DNA of 26,995 nt from Cellvibrio sp. (GCA_016712405.1 JADJRD010000015.1:1-26995), one strand, 5' to 3'. Positions 8,007-15,712 are shown, numbered from the stretch's first letter. The notes: a model not told the origin generated them from the letters alone. Program-made: numbers and translations.

Positions 8007-8382
8007 CCACAAAACTTGACGCTTTTGCTTTTGCCTTTACGCTTTTGATTTTTCTTTAAAAACGGTGAAAACTTTAATTTGGACAAAAGGGCAGAGCACG
8101 TTTTCACCAACCCAACTTACGAAGCTCGTAAATTAGCACATTCTTTCTCACAACTAAACAAGTGAGATGGTGCTGAGCCTCACCGCATTCTTGACCGATA
8201 AGAATGCGTTTTCACTAAGCCAGCTTACAGCGAACTGAAATGGCACTAACTCAACAACGATGTGGCTAAAAACACAAGTGCCAAAGTTTCACTGCAAGCT
8301 AGACGGAATGTGGCACGAACAAAAAATACGACTAACTTTCAAAGCTCGATGAACTAAAAAAGAAACACCTAAATCTTTGACT
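8007..8382 (-). repeat. B-family cassette body, copy B3
   Basis: B-family body with the strongest hairpins of the three copies: TCTCAC/GTGAGA (8146-8151, 8162-8167) and a perfect nine-base CGCATTCTT/AAGAATGCG (8184-8192, 8200-8208, seven-base loop). The small-protein frame is open from the GTG at 8246 to the TAG at 8154. The second frame (VKTCSALLSKLKF) runs into the attC. Confidence 0.75.
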
Positions 8383-8518
8383 CTATAACGTTAAGTTCAG
8401 CGGCAGTTTTTCTTTTGCGCTTTTGTGTTATACACAATGAGCACCGCGAATGCAAAAGCGCAACAGAAAAACTGTCCAGTGGAGCGAAGCGCAACGGTGC
8501 TGCAACGCCTTGTTAAAT
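8383..8518 (-). other. Hybrid attC site a17
   Basis: Bounded by ctataac (8383-8389) and gttaaat (8512-8518). It combines a gttcagcggcagttttt left arm (class IV-like) with a class II centre (gcgcttttgtgttatacac) and a class I right arm. The TTA at 8513-8515 is the stop of the adjacent gene. Confidence 0.82.
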
Positions 8519-9010
8519 TTGCTTTTGCTCTTTTTGAGCAAATAGGGCATACAGCTTTCCAATTTTTACAGAGAAGGCAATGAGTAAAAGCCCTATAAAA
8601 AATTTAGAGCCGATGATAATTAAATTTGAAAATTGGTTTGAAGCCATTGATTCACCGATGTACTCAAGAGAGGCGATTCTTGCATATTCAAAAGATAAAT
8701 AAATAAAACTTGGCAATTGAGTTGAGACTAAAAATATGCCAATTAGAAAGCAACCAGTTGAAACTATAATTTTCTCGCCAGGAGTTACAGCAGAAGAATC
8801 TGTAGACATTAACTTAGGAAGTAATAACCAAACGATAACGCCCATGACTAATGGAACTAACTTCGAGAAGTATAAGATTGATGGAGCTTCGATACTTTCT
8901 ACTTCTGGAATCATTTTCAAAGAGGCAACCAATTCAATAAAACTTGAAATTCCATACGTAACTAAAAGTATTGCTGTGACTTTAAAAATTGCAATAGACA
9001 GACTATTCAT
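8513..9010 (-). CDS. Four-helix membrane protein, unknown function
   Basis: A 165-aa protein with no family I recognise. Four transmembrane segments are predicted at about residues 8-28, 48-65, 83-105 and 130-150, with short polar loops and a charged C-terminal tail (FAQKEQKQI). The ATG at 9010 is preceded by AAAGGAAAGCT, so the ribosome binding site begins inside the R' core of attC a18. The stop TAA is provided by the R'' core of attC a17, so the gene fills the cassette edge to edge. The frame is intact. Confidence 0.72.
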   Translation of the reverse strand: MNSLSIAIFKVTAILLVTYGISSFIELVASLKMIPEVESIEAPSILYFSKLVPLVMGVIVWLLLPKLMSTDSSAVTPGEKIIVSTGCFLIGIFLVSTQLPSFIYLSFEYARIASLEYIGESMASNQFSNLIIIGSKFFIGLLLIAFSVKIGKLYALFAQKEQKQI

Positions 9011-9017
9011 AGCTTTC

Positions 9018-9131
9018 CTTTAACGTTGTTATAAGCGGTGCGTTTTTGTTGCGCTTTTGAGTTACACTCAATGAGCACCGCGAATGCAAAAGCGCAACAA
9101 AAAATGCATCCGCTTGATGACTTTGTTAAAC
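9018..9131 (-). other. attC site a18 (class II)
   Basis: Bounded by ctttaac (9018-9024) and gttaaac (9125-9131). It has a class II stem with one T fewer in the left run. Confidence 0.87.
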
Positions 9132-9283
9132 AAGTACAAATTAGCAAATGTACAAATTCACTGCAAGCCGAAAAAATACCGAACAGAAAACCTAACGACC
9201 TAAAGCCTGAGGCGGAAAACCTTTTGATTTTTGCCTAAGCTTCATGGCCTCGTTCTTCAAAAGTACGACAAAAAACTTCGTAC

Positions 9284-9291
9284 TCACTAAT
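9284..9291. repeat. IS target-site duplication, left copy
   Basis: tcactaat, identical to 10834-10841 directly after the right end of the IS. Confidence 0.85.
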
Positions 9292-9362
9292 CTGGACTTT
9301 AGAAAACCACCCACCCCGCCAACCCCAGGTTAGCGCCAAAAAAATTCTAGCTCCATCATTAT

Positions 9363-9396
9363 TGCCCCATGATTTTTATAGAAAAATCATGGGGCA
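9363..9396 (-). terminator. IS terminator hairpin
   Basis: Perfect 15-base stem (tgccccatgattttt at 9363-9377, complement at 9382-9396) with a four-base loop, 20 bases past the transposase stop. The T-tracts around it are modest. Confidence 0.65.
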
Positions 9397-9416
9397 GTTT
9401 ATTTTCTCACCAAAAC

Positions 9417-10762
9417 CTAGGATGGCGGCCTTATTTTATTGCAGGTCGTACTCCACCACTCCAAAACGCTAACACGCTGAAAATGTTTTACCAATCCATC
9501 ACGGATTTTTCCTGCGGTCACCTCCGCTTTATTGCGCCAAGGTAACTGCAACATGACGCCGTCCAGTTTTTCCGCTGGCATCAACGACAACAATTGAATT
9601 AATCCGTAGCCTATTGTCGTTAACTGTACCCAACGATTTAATGTCTGTCGCGCCTGTTGCCAGGCCTCTTTTACTCCCCAGGAATTTTTCAATTCATTGA
9701 ACGTGCTTTCAATACTCCAGCGCTTCGCGTAAGCAACAATAATTTCTTCTGCACTTAATTCGCTACTCGTTGACAGAAGCAGACGTGTCTTATTCCACTT
9801 TTCATTTCTTTCGTCATAAAATTCGCACCAGACCGCGCCGACTTTGCGCCTTTGATAAAACGAGCCAACACGACTTTATGGCGATATCGCAACCGCTGAT
9901 TCTTTCCATATAAGAATAACGTTGCTTCTGTCGTTGCCATGCGATTGACTCGCGACTCTGTAACTTGTTTTCCATATTTGGCAGGTCTGCCGCGCTGTTT
10001 TTTCGTTGGGGTTGCAGGCATATCGTACAAGCGGGTGTCGTGGCGTACTTGCCCGATCACATCAATTTCTTGCGCTAACATCGCCAGAATAAGATCGCCG
10101 CGCATGTACCAGCTATCCATCAATAATCGCACGGTTTTGCCGCTGTATAAGCTCGATACACTGCGGATCAGTGTTTGCGCGGCGCGCAATTTCCCGGTGT
10201 TGCCTGCGGTAGGCATTAATCTGGATAACAAAGGAATGGCGATATTATTTCCTTTTTCTCGCCTGGCAATTTGTGCAAGCGTCACCCAGCATTGTCCACG
10301 AACAAAACGCGCCAAATTAGGTTTGTTGCCATGCTGATGATGAATCTGGCTTGCGGGCGCTTTTTCTGAGCTGCGCAGCACAAGCGTGTCATCTATGGCT
10401 AAATAAATAATCTCTCCGCCTACTTGTTGAATAACAACACGTACAAATGCGCGAGCGAGTGATAACCACGACCATTTCCCTTGCCGCAAACATTTGTAGT
10501 AACTCGTCCAGTGCTTTTGCGTGCTTAGCATCACCCAGCTTTGCGTGACAAAGCCAGAGCGCGTGAGCATGGCTCCGACTAACAATTCAAGGCAGGTGCC
10601 TACTGCACGCAAGGGTAGACTTTTACCTAAAATTGTTATCCAATCACCCAGTTCGCGTGGGATGTTGCTGCATCCTTTGTTGAGCATTGCGGCCTCCAGA
10701 TAGTCATCGAAAACTTTGAAGGCCGCGCCTTGACCTACTCTTAAATTCAACACAGTAGTCAA
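9417..10762 (-). CDS. IS4-family transposase (one frameshift)
   Basis: DDE transposase that catalyses cut-and-paste movement of the surrounding element. The first catalytic Asp lies in AIDDTLVLRSS (residue 124 or 125) and the second in RLLMDSWYM (residue 216). The catalytic Glu lies in the IS4 signature YAKRWSIESTFNELK, which fits Y-(2)-R-(3)-E-(6)-K. A missing G near 9847 (AAAGTCGG for AAAGGTCGG) breaks the gene; restoring it gives KVGAVWCEFYDE and a continuous protein of about 448 aa. The start is a TTG at 10762 or the downstream GTG; neither has a clear ribosome binding site. Given the perfect IS ends, the frameshift could be a read error, or the copy may be inactive. Confidence 0.83.
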
Positions 10763-10833
10763 GGCGCGGCAGAATTTTGCCGCATTTTTGTCAAGCTTTT
10801 TTGAAAATTTAACTCTGAGATTCTAAAGTCCAG

Positions 10834-10841
10834 TCACTAAT
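10834..10841. repeat. IS target-site duplication, right copy
   Basis: tcactaat, directly after the right inverted repeat. The uninterrupted sequence cactaatgtaacc is seen in the other A copies. Confidence 0.85.
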
Positions 10842-11043
10842 GTAACCTAACTTCAATTCGGCACAACCAAATTCTAAAGCCTTGCAAAATGCCAGCGAGC
10901 TTTGGCTTTTGATATTGCTTTTGCTTTTTCTTGAATACCAAGACCAACTATCTACTTGCCTTTGCGTTCAGCGTGAGATTTTTCAAAGCTGCACAAGCCG
11001 AACGGTAATTTAACTGAAATTGCAAAACATTAACGCTATAAAT

Positions 11044-11158
11044 ATTTAACGTTGTTATAAGCGGTGCGTTTTTTGTTGCGCTTTTGAGTTATACACAATG
11101 AGCACCGCGAATGCAAAAGCGCAACAAAAAATGCATCCGCTTGATGACTTTGTTAAAC
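11044..11158 (-). other. attC site a19 (class II)
   Basis: Bounded by atttaac (11044-11050) and gttaaac (11152-11158). It has an intact class II stem. Confidence 0.88.
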
Positions 11159-11514
11159 AAATACAAGTTAGCAAATGTTCAAAGTTACTGCAAACAAAAA
11201 AACCTTTGAACAGAAAACCAAACGACCTAAAGCCTGGGGCAGAAAACCTTTTGATTTTTACCTAAGCTTCATGGCCGCGTACTTTAATTAGTGCGACAAA
11301 AAACTTCGTAACAACTAATTTGGCCTAACTTCGATTTAGCACTAACAAATTCTAAGGCCTTGCAAAATGCCAGCGAGCTTTTGCTTTTGGCTTTGCTTTT
11401 TCTCGAAAGCTACGATTAACTTTCTACTTGCCTTCGCGTACAGCGTGAGATTTTTCAAAGCTGAACAAGCCAAACGGTAATTTAACTGAACTTGCAAAAC
11501 CTTCAAACTAAAAT
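11159..11514 (-). repeat. A-family cassette body, copy A10
   Basis: A-family body of the attagtgcgac subtype. The repeat AGTGCGA pairs with TCGTAAC only imperfectly in this copy. The N-terminal small ORF is listed separately; the C-terminal segment (SAKSKLGQISCYEVF) lies in another frame. Confidence 0.75.
11342..11497 (-). CDS. A-family small ORF, N-terminal frame open (51 codons)
   Basis: Starting at a TTG (11497), the family's N-terminal segment is uninterrupted (QVQLNYRLACSALKNLTLYA, then KASRKLIVAFEKK) and stops at a TAG at 11342. In copy A5 this same frame connects to the conserved KALEF segment; here the A-rich tract is out of register, so the tail is probably a frameshift product. The TTG start is assumed; the AAGG seen only two or so bases upstream in some copies is too close to be a good ribosome binding site. 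Confidence 0.3.
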   Translation of the reverse strand: MQVQLNYRLACSALKNLTLYAKASRKLIVAFEKKQSQKQKLAGILQGLRIC

Positions 11515-11649
11515 ATTTAACGCCGAGCTAAACGGTGAAATTTATATTTAAGTTTTTGGGATAATAGCGTAGCGACCCAAAAACTTAAATATAAATTGCA
11601 TCCAGTGGAGGCGCGAAGCGCCGGAACGGGTTTGAGCGACTTGTTAGGT
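11515..11649 (-). other. attC site a20 (divergent stem)
   Basis: Bounded by atttaac (11515-11521) and gttaggt (11643-11649). The stem is unlike the others: tttatatttaagtttttggg pairs with cccaaaaacttaaatataaa. The right arm holds a ggcgcgaagcgcc hairpin. Confidence 0.85.
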
Positions 11650-12005
11650 TTTTTTGCTTTGCCTGATGTATAGGGTTAGAAATAGTAATTGCAGTACTAA
11701 CAGCAATACAATTATTTCTTTAATTGAAGAATTTAGCTCAATTAATGCCTTTTGTGCCGCATAGCCGGCATTCTCTGCTTCAAAATTTGCCTCAAATAAC
11801 TCAACATAATCTGCGTTGCTGAACTGTTCGGATTTAACTTTTCTATAAATTTCTTTGTGAATTCTGGACTACCAATTACTTTTGAAGAACGCGCAAGATC
11901 ATTTTCAATTTTATTATTCAGCATGCTGAAAAATAGTATAACGCCGATGAGCAATAGAATACTTATAGCGTATGTGGCAAGCAACATTACTTTTGACTTA
12001 TTCAT
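11644..12005 (-). CDS. Two-helix membrane protein (one frameshift)
   Basis: I do not recognise this protein. It starts at the ATG at 12005, after AAAGGAAAGGGAATTA. An N-terminal transmembrane segment at about residues 5-25 (VMLLATYAISILLLIGVILF) is followed by a charged soluble region (KIENDLARSSKVIG). Near 11830 the frame shifts by one base. In the restored frame the protein continues with EQFSNADYVELFEANFEAEN, then a second transmembrane segment (IIVLLLVLQLLFLTLYI), and ends RQSKKT with a TAA inside the R'' core of attC a20. The total is about 120 aa. The coherent two-helix product and the stop in the attC support the reconstruction. Confidence 0.65.
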
Positions 12006-12053
12006 TAATTCCCTTTCCTTTATAAAAATTAGCACAATGCATATTTAGATTGA

Positions 12054-12168
12054 ACCTAACGTTGTTATAAGCGGTGCGTTTTTTGTTGCGCTTTTGAGTT
12101 ACACTCAATGAGCACCGCGAATGCAAAAGCGCAACAAAAAATGCATCCGCTTGATGACTTTGTTAAAC
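12054..12168 (-). other. attC site a21 (class II)
   Basis: Bounded by acctaac (12054-12060) and gttaaac (12162-12168). It has an intact class II stem. Confidence 0.88.
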
Positions 12169-12531
12169 AAGTACAAATTAGCAAATGTACAAATTCACTG
12201 CAAGCCAAAAAAATACTGAACAGAACGCTTAACGACCTAAAGCCTGAGGCGACAAACCTTTTGATTTTTACCTAAGCTTCATGGCCTCGTTCTTCAAAAG
12301 TACGACAAAAAACTTCGTACTCAGTAATGTAAACTAACTTCGATTTGGCACACACAAATTCTAAGGCCTTGCAAAATGCCAGCGAGCTTTTGCTTTTGGC
12401 TTTTGACTTTGCTTTTTCTCGAAAGCCAAGTCTAACTTTCTACTTGCCTTTCCGTACAGCGTGACATTTTTCAAAGCTGCACAAGCCAAACGGTAATTTA
12501 ACAGAACTTGCAAAACATTAACGCTACAAAT
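12169..12531 (-). repeat. A-family cassette body, copy A11
   Basis: A-family body of the caaaagtacgac subtype with the AGTACGA/TCGTACT inverted repeat. The N-terminal ORF is listed separately. Confidence 0.75.
12361..12513 (-). CDS. A-family small ORF, N-terminal frame open (50 codons)
   Basis: From the TTG at 12513 the family segment is uninterrupted (QVLLNYRLACAALKNVTLYG, then KASRKLDLAFEKKQSQK) to a TAG at 12361. The last dozen codons are the out-of-frame reading of the conserved KALEF region. It differs from copy A10 by synonymous or conservative changes (L/V, A/G, S/A), consistent with a coding past. Confidence 0.3.
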   Translation of the reverse strand: MQVLLNYRLACAALKNVTLYGKASRKLDLAFEKKQSQKPKAKARWHFARP

Positions 12532-12606
12532 ATTTAACGTTGCTATAAACGGTGCCGGAACGGCATCCAGAGAGCGAAGCGAACGTGTTTGATTGCGTTG
12601 TTAGGC
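12532..12606 (-). other. Short attC site a22 (class V)
   Basis: Bounded by atttaac (12532-12538) and gttaggc (12600-12606), 75 nt, the smallest site in the window. The stem is acggtgccggaacggcatcc. Confidence 0.78.
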
Positions 12607-12871
12607 AAAGTAATTTTACAAGTGCCATATTTAAAGCTACCAAAACATGCTTCGCAATAAACCCAAAATTACATTCATTGTGAATGCAAAACAAGCCAAA
12701 CTTGCTACTTATATTTCGTGACTGCTATTTCACAACAGCGAACGAATTCGTGCATTTACTTATAGCAGGTAAAGGAGCTGCACTATTTGAATGCTCTAGC
12801 ACTTTACATCGTTTCGTGTCGATTACCACGTATTGTAACTTCGGCAAATGCCCCAGCTTACTTTGACGTGT

Positions 12872-13105
12872 TCATTCTCTACGAGAACAGTAGGGGGCAA
12901 TTTTAAGGTTGCCCATTAACGGACCAAGAAAACCTTCTTCTGATACCTTCTTTCCTTCAGCCAAAAAATGATAGCGTGCCATGTGCTTTTCGTCTTCCTC
13001 GACGACTAATGTTAAAAGTGTTTCAGGAATGACGATTCGAAATTGTTCCGAATTTAAAGAACAGGCAACAAGTAAAAATATGAATGTGAATTTTAGAGTT
13101 CGCAT
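12872..13105 (-). CDS. Small lipoprotein, unknown function
   Basis: A 77-aa protein starting at the ATG at 13105. A basic N-terminus and hydrophobic segment (MRTLKFTFIFLLVACS) end in the lipobox LVAC, so Cys15 is probably lipidated and the mature protein anchored in a membrane. The mature part (EQFRIVIPETLLTLVVEEDE) is not recognised; the C-terminus (IAPYCSRRE) could be a frameshift product. The 265 nt between its stop and attC a22 contain no ORF or RNA I can identify. Confidence 0.6.
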   Translation of the reverse strand: MRTLKFTFIFLLVACSLNSEQFRIVIPETLLTLVVEEDEKHMARYHFLAEGKKVSEEGFLGPLMGNLKIAPYCSRRE

Positions 13106-13111
13106 TATGGT

Positions 13112-13226
13112 GCCTAACGTTGTTATAAGCGGTGCGTTTTTTGTTGCGCTTTTGTGTTACACACAATGAGCACCGCGAATGCAAAAGCGCAACAAAAAAT
13201 GCATCCGCTTGATGACTTTGTTAGGC
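13112..13226 (-). other. attC site a23 (class II)
   Basis: Bounded by gcctaac (13112-13118) and gttaggc (13220-13226). It has an intact class II stem. Confidence 0.88.
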
Positions 13227-13228
13227 TC

Positions 13229-13782
13229 TTAGTTGTTTACACAGTATTGAACCCAAGACCAGCGCGTATTACTTGTAAAATTAATTGTGTTTTCTCCGTC
13301 TGCAGTTTTTATAGAAAAACTAACGACTGAGCTTGCTTTGATTGGATATATTACACGAACGGATGACTTCCCCGGAATTAAATTATTAGGAGATAGTTTC
13401 TTAACTTCGCCATTGGAAAGAGTTACGACTATTTCTAATGAGTATTCTTTTAGAGTTTGCTTAGGTGAGGAACTTGAGCGAATCAACAACTCAAGATTAG
13501 ATGATGAAAATAGATCAACGCCCCAGGTAATTGGGAATATTGGGATTACGGTAACGAGCCAAGGACCGAATAAATATGGCTCCGTTGATTGATGAGCATT
13601 GTAAATTAGCTGATTGTAACTGATTTCAGTTGCAAATTTGTTGGATTGAAACATGCCACAGTAAAGTTTTGGAAGGGTAACCTCAGCGCCGACGATTGGG
13701 CTTGAGTAAAGAAGGTCTCCTTCTCTAAGGTACTGCAAGAAGAAAGAAGAAGCGTAATTATTATAAATATGTGTCGGATCAT
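13229..13782 (-). CDS. Lipoprotein, unknown function (frameshift near the signal peptide)
   Basis: The main frame gives about 175 aa ending WSWVQYCVNN, with a beta-rich look (VTLPKLYCGMF, FGPWLVTVIPIFPITWGVDL, SLEIVVTLSNGEVKK). It has no start after the attC in its own frame; reading further upstream only enters attC a24. In the neighbouring frame the ATG at 13782 encodes MIRHIFIIITLLLSSCS, a textbook lipoprotein signal with lipobox LSSC. A single-base shift just after it, around 13730-13735, joins the two. I therefore read this as one lipoprotein gene with a frameshift. It is not recognised by family. The stop lies three bases outside attC a23. Confidence 0.62.
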
Positions 13783-13788
13783 TTTGAT

Positions 13789-13903
13789 GCCTAACGTTGC
13801 GATTTGCGGTGACGTTTTTGTTGCGCTTTTGTGTTATACACAATGAGCACCGCGAATGCAAAAGCGCAACAAAAATGGCATCCGCAACATTGCTTTGTTA
13901 AGT
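13789..13903 (-). other. attC site a24 (class III)
   Basis: Bounded by gcctaac (13789-13795) and gttaagt (13897-13903). It has the gttgcgatttgcggtg arm otherwise attached to B cassettes, but here it serves a membrane-protein cassette. Confidence 0.85.
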
Positions 13904-13906
13904 GCT

Positions 13907-14343
13907 TTATGTTTTATTCTTTTTGATATGCCTTATATGCCAACAGCCTTTTAAACCATTTATCATCATTGTAGCAATAGCGGCATATCAAATTAGCCAA
14001 CCGATGTTTCTTGTGCCGTCATCAATTTTTAAAGTTATTTCAGCAATAAACCAAAGTAACACCACAATAGATACGAGCCAACCTTACCCTGATAGATTCG
14101 CCAAGCCATTACTAGTTGAACTGGGATTAGTATTGCCGTTCCAATTATTTGGTTTAAAACATCTTCTGGTGTTGCACTACTTCCATCTACAGCGCTTTTA
14201 CCCGCAAAATACACAAATGCTGCCCCTAGTAATGTCATTGCTATAAATATAAGGACGCCATAAGCTCCTTGTTTGGATAGGGATTTTGCGGTTGATTCAT
14301 TTACGATTTCGGGGAACCATTTATTAGACAATTTATTCTCCAA
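13907..14343 (-). CDS. Multi-helix membrane protein (two interruptions)
   Basis: From the ATG at 14343 a 102-aa frame encodes a soluble start (MENKLSNKWFPEIVNEST), a transmembrane segment (GVLIFIAMTLLGAAFVYFAG), a loop and a second segment (IIGTAILIPVQLVMAW). It stops after YFGLLL. In the next frame the protein continues EITLKIDDGTRNIGWLI, meets one TGA, then YAAIATMMINGLKGCW, and ends IRHIKKNKT with a TAA at 13907. Together this gives about 145 aa with three or four membrane segments. Function unknown. The interruptions may be read errors. Confidence 0.6.
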
Positions 14344-14349
14344 TCATTT

Positions 14350-14480
14350 GCTTAACGCCGAGCTAAGCGGCAGTTTTTAAGTTGCGGTTTTGTGGAATAC
14401 TTTTGCGCAGCAAAACCACAAAGCTGCGACTTAAACTGTCCAGCGCACGTAGTGCGCGGTGCTTGAGCGATTTGTTAACT
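14350..14480 (-). other. attC site a25 (class IV)
   Basis: Bounded by gcttaac (14350-14356) and gttaact (14474-14480). The stem is ttttaagttgcggttttgtgg against ccacaaagctgcgacttaaa. The TTA at 14475-14477 is the stop of the next gene. Confidence 0.86.
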
Positions 14481-15062
14481 CTTACATTTAATAATTGCAT
14501 TGTGAATTTCATTATAGTTGGTTTTAGCGGGTTTAACTTTAGCAAACCCGCTAAGGAAATTGACTTTTGATTTTGGCAATTTTCATTTAGCACTGAAGTG
14601 GGGATGACATAAAACTCCCAGTGTTCGATATTTAAAGGGTTCGCCGTTTCTTGGTTTTTATGAGAATACACACAAAAAATATAGACGTCAGCCTGTCGTT
14701 TTCTAACTTCACTATATTTGTTTGTAGATAAATCAAGAGCAGAAGTTGGTTGGATACCGAAGGATACTGAAGATAACTTCGATTGAGCCCAGCTTTGTAG
14801 GTATGAAGATGACTCTAACTTCGATTGTAATGCCTTCTGGTGAAACCAAATCAAATGCGTCCCACTCTTTCTCTAAGTAGCTCTTCACAGTTGATGCTTT
14901 TAGATACATATACTCAGCCAAAACACCCCTGAGCGCGTTGCCAGGCAATTCTGAGCTAGACTAAGCCCAGAACGAACCGACGTCAAAATCTAATTCCTTT
15001 CCATTAAAGATGAATTTCTCTTTGCCGGTCTTCTTCGTTGTTATAATTTTAGGGAATGACAT
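14475..15062 (-). pseudogene. PD-(D/E)XK nuclease-like protein (amber codon plus frameshifts)
   Basis: Reconstructed as about 195 aa from the ATG at 15062. MSFPKIITTKKTGKEKF leads to DVGSFWA, then a TAG where a Trp codon would fit, then LPGNALRGVLAEYMYLKAS. Next comes WDAFDLVSPEGITIEVK, resembling the D...E-x-K active-site arrangement of PD-(D/E)XK folds, followed after a frameshift by SSSYLQSWAQSKLSSVSFGI. The C-terminal part (EVRKRQADVYIFCVYSHK, EHWEFYVIPTSVL, QKSISLAGLL) shifts frame again and ends NEIHNAIIKCKS with a TAA in the R'' core of attC a25. Similar uncharacterised proteins exist in bacteria; restriction-like activity is inference. Whether it is truly dead depends on sequence accuracy. 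Confidence 0.62.
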
Positions 15063-15076
15063 TAAGGACGCCTTTG

Positions 15077-15208
15077 AGTTAACGCCGAGCTAAGCGGCAG
15101 ATTTTAAGTTGTAGTTTTATGGAATACTTTTGCGCAGCAAAACCATAAACTGCGACTTAAAAGCTGTCCAAGGAGCGAAGCGACTGGTGCTTGAGCGACT
15201 TGTTACAT
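15077..15208 (-). other. attC site a26 (class IV)
   Basis: Bounded by agttaac (15077-15083) and gttacat (15202-15208). It marks the left edge of the first C+D tandem unit. Confidence 0.86.
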
Positions 15209-15575
15209 GATTTTGTATTTTGCTTGAAACTTGAACAGTGCGCGTTAAAGCTTTTTCTAGCAAAGCCCCAACCCAAGTTTCCGAAGCAGCATAAACCAAA
15301 AATGAAAAATACTACAACCCGCTAGAAAACCAAACCAGCTTAGCAACGTAACAGAAAAAACTTCAACCTTTAAAAAGGTAAAAAATTCAAACTAGCCGAA
15401 ACGAAAAAACTACTTGCGAAAAGCCAACTACCGAAGGAACCAGAAATATTCCAGAACGTTTAGCTCCGTGGCACATTGTTTCCGAGCCAGAAAAACCAAA
15501 GCTTCGCCTTTTCAGGATTTATGCTTTTGCTTTTTCGTACTTTCCGAAGCGTTTAAGCTTTTATTTTCTTGCCCA
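15209..15575 (-). repeat. C-family cassette body, copy C1
   Basis: A 367-bp body shared with 16531-16887 and 17843-18194, but clearly diverged in the middle (about 15300-15440). In cassette orientation a short frame from the ATG at 15476 (MCHGAKRSGIFLVPSVV) ends at a TGA at 15387, 29 codons. Confidence 0.7.
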
Positions 15576-15708
15576 ATGTAACGCCGAGCTAAGCGGCAGT
15601 TTTTAAGTTGCGGTTTTGTGGAATACTTTTGCGCAGCAAAACCACAAAACTGCGACTTATAAACTGTCCAGTGAGCGAAGCGACTGATGCTTGAGCGACT
15701 TGTTAGCT
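15576..15708 (-). other. attC site a27 (class IV)
   Basis: Bounded by atgtaac (15576-15582) and gttagct (15702-15708). It belongs to the first D cassette. Confidence 0.86.
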
Positions 15709-15712
15709 TTGG

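Larger units (their letters stand above)
9292..10833 (-). mobile_element. IS4-type insertion sequence (1542 bp)
   Basis: Ends are the perfect 13-base inverted repeat CTGGACTTTAGAA (9292-9304 and, reversed, 10821-10833), flanked by an 8-bp direct repeat. It contains one transposase gene on the minus strand and a terminator hairpin after it. It interrupts an A cassette rather than a gene. The perfect ends and duplication indicate recent insertion. Family assignment rests on the YREK signature of the transposase. Confidence 0.88.
9132..11043 (-). repeat. A-family cassette body, copy A9, split by an IS
   Basis: A-family sequence at 9132-9291 resumes at 10834 (10842 after the target duplication). 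Removing the IS and one duplicate restores about 362 bp, nearly identical to copy A5. One extra A in the middle run puts the family frame out of register compared with A5. Confidence 0.8.

Noticed and set aside
7877..8110. N-terminal extension of the NTF2-like gene
   Set aside because: The extension is a translation of attC a16 and part of B3. A GTG with a good ribosome binding site lies at 7876.
9939..10703. Plus-strand ORFs inside the IS
   Set aside because: Antisense shadows of the transposase, whose catalytic motifs are on the minus strand.
1..12606. CRISPR-like regular repeats
   Set aside because: The repeats are 75-136 nt foldable attC sites separated by 260-600 nt bodies that themselves repeat. 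No short uniform spacers are present.
13287..13592. 101-codon plus-strand ORF
   Set aside because: Antisense shadow of the lipoprotein gene at 13229-13782.
13902..14246. 114-codon plus-strand ORF
   Set aside because: Shadow of the membrane-protein gene on the minus strand, which has the proper orientation and membrane segments.
14363..14474. C-terminal extension of the PD-(D/E)XK-like frame through attC a25
   Set aside because: The extension translates attC sequence. The alternative frame ends cleanly at the TAA in the R'' core.
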